NCBI GenBank assembly: GCA_945900705.1
Contig: CAMDKJ010000132.1
Span: 1 to 5,325, forward strand
Reading direction: 5' to 3'
Origin: Bifidobacterium breve
GTDB taxonomy: Bacteria; Actinomycetota; Actinomycetes; S36-B12
DNA: 5,325 nucleotides
Part shown: positions 1 through 5,046 of the stretch, in pieces
How positions within the stretch are numbered: position 1 is the stretch's first letter
How the letters are laid out: each line of letters opens with the position of its first letter
Translations under genes and position numbers: made by a program
Notes under the pieces: model-generated
Seen by the model: the letters and a program-made list of their open reading frames with translations, nothing else
The model's database searches: none
Told to the model about the DNA's origin: nothing

Positions 1-538
1 TCGAAACGAAACGAAACGTCATCTCACGCTTTGAATAGTTGCGCAGTGCTTCGTAGGCCATTGCCGGCCCAAGATCAGAACCTCCGATACCGATATTCAC
101 TACCGCGTTGATGCGTTTGCCGGTAGCACCGCGCCAGTCACCATTTCGCACCGCCTTGGCGAAGCTCCCCATTCGATCAAGAACTTCATGCACCTCTGCT
201 ACGACATCGACCCCATCAACCACGAGGCTTGCCTCGTGTGGCAGTCGCAATGCGATATGCAGCACTGCGCGGTTTTCGGTCACGTTGATGTGTTCGCCGG
301 CAAACATCGCAGCACGTCGGGTGAAGACACCTTGCTGATCAGCCAGCGTGATTAGTGAGTCGAGCGCCTCGGGAGTAATACGTTGGCGTGAGTAGTCAAG
401 GGTTATCCCCGCGGCGCTAACGGTCGAATGAGCCGGCCGCTCAGGATCGGCATCTAGCAGCAACCGAATATCTGGCACTACCGCGGCGGATGCGGTTAAA
501 GTTGCCCAGGCGGGGCTAGCTGATGGGTCCGGTGTCAT
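1..538 (-). CDS. pgi: Glucose-6-phosphate isomerase, N-terminal 179 residues (partial at left edge)
   Basis: Interconverts glucose 6-phosphate and fructose 6-phosphate in the cytoplasm (glycolysis and gluconeogenesis). The minus-strand frame from the ATG at 538-536 is open to the window edge and gives 179 residues, about a third of the usual ~550. Visible family features are NVTENRAVLHIALR (85-98), the DRMGSFAKAVRNGDWRG stretch (121-137) and the diagnostic glycine-rich NIGIGGSDLGP (148-158) of the sugar-isomerase (SIS) fold. The last readable residues, FRFVS, lead into the expected FVSNVDG region. The catalytic C-terminal residues lie outside the window. The start is supported by GGAAGG 8 nt upstream. 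The gene is divergent from gnd across 61 bp. A five-base repeat (CGAAA) lies in its coding sequence at 2-18. I see no frameshift. The family assignment is very secure; only completeness is unknown. Confidence 0.97.
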   Translation of the reverse strand, partial: MTPDPSASPAWATLTASAAVVPDIRLLLDADPERPAHSTVSAAGITLDYSRQRITPEALDSLITLADQQGVFTRRAAMFAGEHINVTENRAVLHIALRLPHEASLVVDGVDVVAEVHEVLDRMGSFAKAVRNGDWRGATGKRINAVVNIGIGGSDLGPAMAYEALRNYSKREMTFRFVS

Positions 539-546
539 GAGTCAAG

Positions 547-552
547 CCTTCC
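547..552 (-). promoter_or_regulatory. Ribosome binding site of pgi
   Basis: Read on the minus strand the sequence is GGAAGG, ending 8 nt before the ATG at 538. It is a good Shine-Dalgarno match and fixes the pgi start. Confidence 0.7.
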
Positions 553-565
553 ACTAGCGTTCACT

Positions 566-581
566 TGGGCGAATTCGCCCA
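566..581. promoter_or_regulatory. Perfect 16-bp palindrome in the pgi-gnd divergent spacer (possible operator)
   Basis: TGGGCGAATTCGCCCA is an uninterrupted, perfectly self-complementary 16-mer. It lies in the 61-bp spacer between divergent pgi and gnd, between the two Shine-Dalgarno sites (547-552 and 590-594). Its placement and two-fold symmetry suit a dimeric regulator that controls one or both genes. That role is inferred; I recognise no named regulator's consensus. It has no central loop, so it is unlikely to work as an RNA hairpin terminator. No convincing -35/-10 pair is visible in the spacer, so the promoters may lie partly inside the neighbouring gene. Confidence 0.45.
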
Positions 582-589
582 CCAAATTT

Positions 590-594
590 AGGAG
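590..594 (+). promoter_or_regulatory. Ribosome binding site of gnd
   Basis: AGGAG ends 5 nt before the ATG at 600. It is a clear Shine-Dalgarno that supports this start over internal methionines. Confidence 0.7.
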
Positions 595-599
595 TCGAA

Positions 600-1640
600 A
601 TGTCAGATATCGGCAAAGGCTTGACATTTGGCATGGTCGGCTTAGGCCGCATGGGTAACGGGTTGGTCCAAAGAGCCATGCGGGCCGGCCTCGAGGCGGT
701 GGTTTATGACCATGCACCTGCGGCTGTTTCCGCGCTCGCAGCACAAGGTGCCACCGGGGCCGACTCCTTAAAAGCTTTGGTGGCGGCGCTTCCGACCCCG
801 CGTGCGGTCTGGGTCATGGTTCCCGCCGGTGCGATAACCGAACAGGTGGTTACTGAATTGGCCGGGCTTCTTGAGCGTGGTGATGCAATTATCGACGGTG
901 GCAACTCGTATTACCGCGACGATATCCGCCGCGGTGCGCTTTGTGCATCCAAAGGTATTGACTACCTAGATGTCGGGACATCCGGTGGCGTTTGGGGCCT
1001 TGATCGGGGTTTTTGCCTAATGATCGGTGGGCCGAAGCAAAGTGTCGACCGCCTTATTCCCCTTTGGAACGCCATCGCCCCTGGCTTCGAGGCAGCACCC
1101 CGGACCCCAGGAATCAGTGGGGAGCCGACCCCGCAGGAGCGCGGCTGGCTGCACTGCGGACCCGGTGGCGCCGGTCACTTCGTCAAGATGGTTCATAACG
1201 GTATTGAGTACGGGTTGATGGCCGCCTACGCGGAAGGGCTCAATGTACTTAAACACGCAAATGCCGGCTTGGGGCAACGCGATCAAGATGCTGAAACCGC
1301 ACCCTTAAGTGATCCACAGTTCTACCAATACGAGATTAATGTGCCGGCGGTAGCTGAACTTTGGCGTCGTGGGAGCGTTGTTGAGTCTTGGTTACTGGAT
1401 CTAACAGCCGCGGCCCTTCAGGCCTCCCCTGAATTAACAGAGTTCGGCGGCCGCGTCTCCGATAGCGGAGAAGGCCGCTGGACACTTATCGCGGGTATTG
1501 AGGAGGGTGTTCCGACACCCGTGTTGGCCGCTTCGGTCTATGAGCGTTTTGAATCACAGGGTTCAGCTCTTTTCGCGAACAAAATTCTTAGTGCCATGCG
1601 CAAAGAATTCGGTGGGCACGACGAGAAAACCTCAAGCTAA
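600..1640 (+). CDS. gnd: 6-phosphogluconate dehydrogenase, decarboxylating, short (NAD-type) form
   Basis: Oxidatively decarboxylates 6-phosphogluconate to ribulose 5-phosphate in the oxidative pentose phosphate pathway; cytoplasmic. The protein has 346 residues, fitting the short class (~300-350) rather than the ~470-residue class. In order it shows a Rossmann nucleotide loop GMVGLGRMG (11-19), substrate motif DGGNS (99-103), GTSGG (126-130), the catalytic helix HFVKMVHNGIEYG (193-205; probable catalytic Lys196, with Asn200 and Glu203), WRRGSVVESWLLDLTA (255-270) and SDSGEGRWT (287-295). An aspartate (Asp37, in VVYDH) ends the second beta strand where NADP-dependent enzymes usually carry Asn-Arg, so NAD is the more likely cofactor; this is inference. 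The start is supported by AGGAG 5 nt upstream. The gene is divergent from pgi, and its last 9 bases overlap the end of mshC tail to tail, leaving no room for a separate terminator. Confidence 0.96.
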   Translation: MSDIGKGLTFGMVGLGRMGNGLVQRAMRAGLEAVVYDHAPAAVSALAAQGATGADSLKALVAALPTPRAVWVMVPAGAITEQVVTELAGLLERGDAIIDGGNSYYRDDIRRGALCASKGIDYLDVGTSGGVWGLDRGFCLMIGGPKQSVDRLIPLWNAIAPGFEAAPRTPGISGEPTPQERGWLHCGPGGAGHFVKMVHNGIEYGLMAAYAEGLNVLKHANAGLGQRDQDAETAPLSDPQFYQYEINVPAVAELWRRGSVVESWLLDLTAAALQASPELTEFGGRVSDSGEGRWTLIAGIEEGVPTPVLAASVYERFESQGSALFANKILSAMRKEFGGHDEKTSS

Positions 1641-2861
1641 GCGGACGCCAAGCAACCCATCACAGAGTTTCGCAACCTGCGAGGGCGCGCCCATGTCACT
1701 TCCGCCATTGGAACTTGCCTCACTGACCCAGTGATCGATGGCATCAAGTGCCGTGGGGGTTTGCATATCGTCACTCAAGAGCTCGCGGACCCTTGCTAAC
1801 AAAGGTGCAGCGCTGGGGCCGGACGACACCGCGGTAGCCGCCCGCCAGCGGGCTAGCCGTTCCACAGCCGCGGACAGGCCTTCCTGGGTCCAGGCCCAAT
1901 CCTTTCGGTAGTGATGGGCGAGGAGGGCAAGGCGAATCGCCAGCGGATCCACCCCATCGCGGCGTAAGTGCGAGACAAAAACTAGATTTCCACGGGATTT
2001 CGACATCTTGTGACCTTGCCATGCCACCATTCCCGTATGCACATAGTGCCGTGCATACGGCCAACTGCTCCTTAGCACCTGCGCCTCCGAAGCGCCCATC
2101 TCGTGGTGGGGAAACGCTAGATCACTGCCACCCCCCTGCACGTCTATTGGCATCCCCAGGTAATCCAGGGCGATCGCCACACATTCAATATGCCAACCGG
2201 GACGCCCGTAACCTACGTGGGTGTCCCAGGCCGGCTCATTAGGCCGGGCCGCCTGCCAAACCAAGCAGTCAAGTGGATGACGCTTACCCGCTCGTTCTGG
2301 GTCACCCCCGCGCTCGGCGAATTCTGCAACCATCTGAGCCTCAGACAATTGCGTTATTGACCCGAATTGCGGATCCGAATGTACCGAGAAGTAGAGGTCA
2401 TTTTCGACCGAGTAGACCGCACCCAACTCCTGCAGCCGGCCAACATGATCGGCCACCGAGGGAATCGCCTCCACCGCACCGATGTAGTCAGCCGGTGGGA
2501 TCACATTGAGAGCAGACATGTCTTCGCGAAATACTTCAGTCTCGCGCTCGGCTATCGTTCGCCAATCTTCACCAAGAGCAACGGCTCGTTCAAGAAGCGG
2601 GTCGTCGATGTCGGTGACGTTTTGCACGTACTTGACATCATGACCGCTATCGCGCCAGCAGCGTTGTAGCACATCAAAAGCGACGTAAGTTGCCGCATGC
2701 CCAATATGTGTCGCGTCATACGGGGTGATCCCGCAGACGTACATGGTCGCGGTCTTGCCTGGAGCCGTTGGGCGAATTTCACGGGTAGCCGTATCAAATA
2801 GCCGCAGCGGAAGACCGTTACCGGGTAGCACTGGCACGAGGTCGCATTGCCAAGATTTCAC
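1632..2861 (-). CDS. mshC: L-cysteine:1D-myo-inositol 2-amino-2-deoxy-alpha-D-glucopyranoside ligase (mycothiol biosynthesis)
   Basis: Joins cysteine to GlcN-inositol using ATP, through a cysteinyl-AMP intermediate, in the penultimate step of mycothiol synthesis (acetylation by MshD follows). It is related to cysteinyl-tRNA synthetase. The 409-residue protein has the MshC-type opening (MKSW), MYVCGITPYDATHIGHA (40-56) with zinc ligand Cys43 and the HIGH signature (52-55), NVTDIDDPLLERA (81-93), GWHIECVAIAL (222-232) with Cys227, GGGSDLAFPHHE (243-254) with His252, and the KMSKS loop (285-289). Cys43, Cys227 and His252 match the zinc triad known from mycobacterial MshC. MYVCGITPYDAT and the short C-terminus, with no tRNA anticodon-binding domain, separate it from true CysS. 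The start is GTG with AGGG 7 nt upstream. It is the last gene of the minus-strand cluster, 49 bp after the SCO1664-family gene, and its 3' end overlaps gnd by 9 bp. Confidence 0.96.
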   Translation of the reverse strand: MKSWQCDLVPVLPGNGLPLRLFDTATREIRPTAPGKTATMYVCGITPYDATHIGHAATYVAFDVLQRCWRDSGHDVKYVQNVTDIDDPLLERAVALGEDWRTIAERETEVFREDMSALNVIPPADYIGAVEAIPSVADHVGRLQELGAVYSVENDLYFSVHSDPQFGSITQLSEAQMVAEFAERGGDPERAGKRHPLDCLVWQAARPNEPAWDTHVGYGRPGWHIECVAIALDYLGMPIDVQGGGSDLAFPHHEMGASEAQVLRSSWPYARHYVHTGMVAWQGHKMSKSRGNLVFVSHLRRDGVDPLAIRLALLAHHYRKDWAWTQEGLSAAVERLARWRAATAVSSGPSAAPLLARVRELLSDDMQTPTALDAIDHWVSEASSNGGSDMGAPSQVAKLCDGLLGVRLA

Positions 2862-2868
2862 TTCCGCA

Positions 2869-2872
2869 CCCT
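2869..2872 (-). promoter_or_regulatory. Ribosome binding site of mshC
   Basis: AGGG on the minus strand lies 7 nt before the GTG start at 2861. It is short but well spaced, and it supports a GTG start in agreement with the conserved MxSW N-terminus of the family. No clear promoter or terminator hairpin is visible in the 49-bp spacer 2862-2910, so read-through from the upstream genes is likely. Confidence 0.45.
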
Positions 2873-2910
2873 ATCGAGGTGCTGCCGCTGCCGTACCCAG
2901 CCGAAGGGCA

Positions 2911-3729
2911 TCAGAAAACCGGCCAAGGGATCGCCGGCCAATTTGACGACGGTACCGGAAACGTTCCATCAGCAAGTAACCGCTTGATTCGGATCTCTAA
3001 GGACTCAACTTCATCGGTACTTAGCCACCCGGTTACCGATTCTGGGATCCCGGTTGAAAGCATTTCGCGTAGCGCCGCCACCGGTGCGGCTAAATCCTCT
3101 GGTATCGCCTTTCCGGCCCAACCCCACAGCACCGTGCGCAGTTTCTCCTCGGTACTAAAACTGACCCCGTGATCGATTGCCCAAACCCGCTGCTGCTCAT
3201 CAACGAGTAGATGGCCACCCTTGCGGTCGGCGTTATTGATAACCGCATCTAGCAGGGCCACCATTTGGAGGGTGGCATCACGGGCATGCACCAGCGAGAC
3301 AAAGCCACCAGACTCGTCACTGCCGTCAAAGACGTGGTGCCAATTCGTGAGATCTTCCCCACCTGGCAGCACGGCAACCAGCTGGATCTCCGAGACTTCA
3401 TCGATCCATACCTGACACATCCCAGGACCAACAGGGCCTTCCGTGCGCCATACCGTTGGTGGCACCACGTGGAGCCCAAGTGCTTCTGACATTTCATAGC
3501 TGGCCACTTCGCGCTTTGACAAAGTGCCTTCGGGGAAATCCCAGAGAGGTCTTTCGCCGGCTACCGGCTTATAGACACAGCGCACCGAGCTAACAGGGGT
3601 GATTGGCACAACGCAACGAAGGGTACCGTTTGAGGCGCCGATCAACCGGCCCTCAACTTCGAGCTCGCCCGACGTCAACGCCTGAATTAGCGCCTCCGAA
3701 TGAATCCAATCACTGGCTGACGAAATCAT
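2911..3729 (-). CDS. SCO1664-family protein, PI3/4-kinase-like fold, function unknown
   Basis: Conserved actinobacterial protein, here 272 residues, related to the phosphatidylinositol 3-/4-kinase catalytic-domain superfamily. No substrate is known to me. Visible features are an N-terminal strand region ending in RCVYKPVAGERPLWDFPEGTL (50-70), where Lys54 is the likely nucleotide-binding lysine; REVASYEMSEALG (73-85) with a candidate pairing Glu74; VPPTVWR (89-95); a catalytic-loop-like INNADRKGGH (164-173); and a metal-binding-like WAIDHGVSF (183-191) with Asp186. The C-terminus PAIPWPVF is the usual family ending. I chose the ATG at 3729-3727 because it overlaps the DUF3090 stop as ATGA, and because the conserved region then begins about 20 residues in, as expected. 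A longer GTG start at 3804 would overlap DUF3090 by 79 bp. There is no Shine-Dalgarno before 3729, so translational coupling is likely. Kinase activity is inferred from motifs only. Confidence 0.9.
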   Translation of the reverse strand: MISSASDWIHSEALIQALTSGELEVEGRLIGASNGTLRCVVPITPVSSVRCVYKPVAGERPLWDFPEGTLSKREVASYEMSEALGLHVVPPTVWRTEGPVGPGMCQVWIDEVSEIQLVAVLPGGEDLTNWHHVFDGSDESGGFVSLVHARDATLQMVALLDAVINNADRKGGHLLVDEQQRVWAIDHGVSFSTEEKLRTVLWGWAGKAIPEDLAAPVAALREMLSTGIPESVTGWLSTDEVESLEIRIKRLLADGTFPVPSSNWPAIPWPVF

Positions 3730-4292
3730 GTGCGTCGTCGATAGCCATTCGCCCGCGGACAAATATGGCCCTCTGGGTCTAGTGGTTGATTGCAAAAAGG
3801 GCACGGTGGTCGACCTGCGGCGGCAACAGCACGAGCGCGCTCGGCAAAACTGCGCGCCTGCGCAGGGCTAAGCCAAACACGTAAGGTGTCAACTCCTTCA
3901 AGATCGTCATCGGCAATTTCCGGGACTTGGTCACCATCCTGGGCAACCGCATGGGCTTCAATAACTACCTTTGAAGTTGCTTCATCCCACCCGAGCGCCA
4001 TCGCGCCGACCTTGAACTCCTCGTAGATCGGCAGATCCAGCGCAGCAATATCTACATCCTCGGGACGCGCAGCGGACGGAATCTCCACAACCGGTATGCG
4101 GGTCTCTCGTACCTCATCGAGCAATTGATCGGTTCGCTCGGCCAGCACCAAAGCCTGCTGCTTTTCGATAACAACACTCGTGACCAGATTGCCTTGGCGT
4201 GCCTGCAGGAAGAAAGTGCGTTCCCCCGGCATGCCTACGGTGCCAACCACAAATCGTGCTGGTTCAGTGAAGTTGAAAACTTGACGCGCCAC
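3726..4292 (-). CDS. DUF3090 family protein with C-terminal CxxC zinc-knuckle-like motif
   Basis: Conserved actinobacterial family of unknown function (DUF3090), 188 residues, no signal peptide or membrane segment, so probably cytoplasmic. The N-terminus ARQVFNFTEPARFVVGTVG (2-20) and the central EEFKVGAMALGWDE (91-104) are typical. The acidic stretch DGDQVPEIADDDLEGVD (119-135) resembles a linker before a helix rich in Ala and Arg (143-160). The C-terminus CPFCNQPLDPEGHICPRANGYRR contains Cys164, Cys167, His176 and Cys178, a plausible CxxC...HxC metal site. It starts at GTG 4292, which shares one base with the TAG of the upstream phosphatase gene (TAGTG), behind a strong GGAGGT. It ends in a 4-bp ATGA overlap with the SCO1664-family gene. 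This coupling suggests matched expression of the three proteins. The family call is secure; the role is unknown. Confidence 0.93.
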   Translation of the reverse strand: MARQVFNFTEPARFVVGTVGMPGERTFFLQARQGNLVTSVVIEKQQALVLAERTDQLLDEVRETRIPVVEIPSAARPEDVDIAALDLPIYEEFKVGAMALGWDEATSKVVIEAHAVAQDGDQVPEIADDDLEGVDTLRVWLSPAQARSFAERARAVAAAGRPPCPFCNQPLDPEGHICPRANGYRRRT

Positions 4293-5002
4293 TAGCCGGC
4301 ACCTCCACCAATAACTGCATCGCTTGAGCCGGCCTTGGTTGAAGCAAGTTTGCGCTTAGCCTTCTTCGCCTTCGGCTTGAGATTAGATAGGTCGCCGCCA
4401 GAATCGTTTGTGCGCAGGACGAACGGCCTGGTCGCGGTATATCGAATAACGCTGATGGAGCAGGGGTCGATCTGAATTCGTTGAAACTGATCAAGGTGCA
4501 TTCCGAGGGCATCGGCAACAATTGCCTTGATGACGTCGCCGTGACTAACTACCGCATAGATCGCGGAGTCACCAAGTGTCAGGTTCCAATCACGAACAGC
4601 GCGCACCGCTCGATGCTGCATGGACGCCATTGACTCCCCCGCCGCCCCCGGGAAAACTGCCGCGCTGGGGTGTGCCTGCACTACCTGCCACATCGGATCC
4701 TTGGCCAACTCGCTGATCTTTTTACCCGTCCAGTCACCGTATTGGCATTCGCCTATGCGGTCGTCGGTGTGCCGCGCCGTTGTTGCCGGCTGCAGCCCAC
4801 AGATTGCATCCGCGGTCTGCTGGGTGCGATCTAGTGGCGAAGAAATGACCGCGGCCAGCGGCAAGGCTGCGAGCCGCTCACCGGCTGCTTTCGCTTGCTG
4901 CTCCCCAAGATCATCCAAGAAAACACCGGGGGTCCAACCCGCCAGCACCCCCTCGGTATTGGCTTTGGTGCGTCCATGGCGGACGAGGATCAGCGTGGTC
5001 AC
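4292..5002 (-). CDS. MSMEG_4193-type histidine phosphatase (phosphoglycerate mutase-like)
   Basis: Histidine phosphatase superfamily, phosphoglycerate-mutase-like branch, 236 residues, cytoplasmic. The physiological substrate is unknown; a phosphatase is more likely than a glycolytic mutase. Catalytic features are LVRHGRTKAN (6-15) with Arg8 and the phospho-accepting His9, SSPLDRTQQTA (54-64) with Arg59, GECQYGDWTG (84-93) with Glu85, and VSHGDVIKAI (152-161) with the second catalytic His154. FPGAAGESM (117-125) and GMHLDQFQRI (167-176) are typical of this actinobacterial subfamily. After residue ~208 comes a lysine-rich, low-complexity tail (KPKAKKAKRKLASTK, 209-223) ending in GGGAG. The start is GTG directly before TTLILVRHG; the Shine-Dalgarno is weak and no other in-frame start lies near. 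It is the first gene of the minus-strand cluster, divergent from the corA-like gene by 44 bp. Confidence 0.92.
   Translation of the reverse strand: MTTLILVRHGRTKANTEGVLAGWTPGVFLDDLGEQQAKAAGERLAALPLAAVISSPLDRTQQTADAICGLQPATTARHTDDRIGECQYGDWTGKKISELAKDPMWQVVQAHPSAAVFPGAAGESMASMQHRAVRAVRDWNLTLGDSAIYAVVSHGDVIKAIVADALGMHLDQFQRIQIDPCSISVIRYTATRPFVLRTNDSGGDLSNLKPKAKKAKRKLASTKAGSSDAVIGGGAG
4301..4306 (-). promoter_or_regulatory. Ribosome binding site of the DUF3090 gene, inside the upstream CDS
   Basis: GGAGGT on the minus strand, 8 nt before the GTG at 4292, is the strongest Shine-Dalgarno in the window. It lies within the last codons of the phosphatase gene, where it encodes part of the glycine-rich tail GGGAG. 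It decides the GTG start of the DUF3090 gene. Confidence 0.75.
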
Positions 5003-5046
5003 CTGCTGAGCGTAGATGGCCCAGCCAAGTAAGGCAGAATGCGGAC
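5003..5046. promoter_or_regulatory. Divergent spacer between the phosphatase operon and the corA-like gene
   Basis: This 44-bp spacer must serve the 5' ends of two divergent genes. I see no convincing -35/-10 pair on either strand. The only structure is a small inverted repeat, TGGC-CCA-GCCA (5017-5027). An AAGG (5031-5034) lies 12 nt before the presumed GTG start of the plus-strand gene, which is rather far for a Shine-Dalgarno. Promoter elements may extend into the coding regions. Confidence 0.3.

Noticed and set aside
108..338. Plus-strand open frame of 76 codons opposite pgi
   Set aside because: It lies antisense to clearly conserved Pgi coding sequence and its translation is Ser/Thr/Arg-rich with no recognisable family.
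1771..2669. Several open frames (1771-2064 minus, 2021-2242 plus, 2273-2509 plus, 2367-2669 plus) within mshC
   Set aside because: All overlap the conserved MshC reading frame, have Pro/Arg-rich shadow composition and show no domain.
1632..2861. Cysteinyl-tRNA synthetase (cysS) instead of mshC
   Set aside because: HIGH and KMSKS are shared, but the MxSW N-terminus, MYVCGITPYDAT signature, ~409-residue length and missing anticodon-binding domain fit MshC.
2862..2910. Possible terminator or separate promoter between the SCO1664-family gene and mshC
   Set aside because: Only a 3-bp stem can be drawn (GCC-CTTC-GGC), with no U-tract and no clear -35/-10 pair.
4620..5009. 129-codon plus-strand frame antisense to the histidine phosphatase
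   Set aside because: The opposite strand carries the full catalytic motif set of the phosphatase; this translation is a Cys/Ser/Ala-rich shadow without a family.
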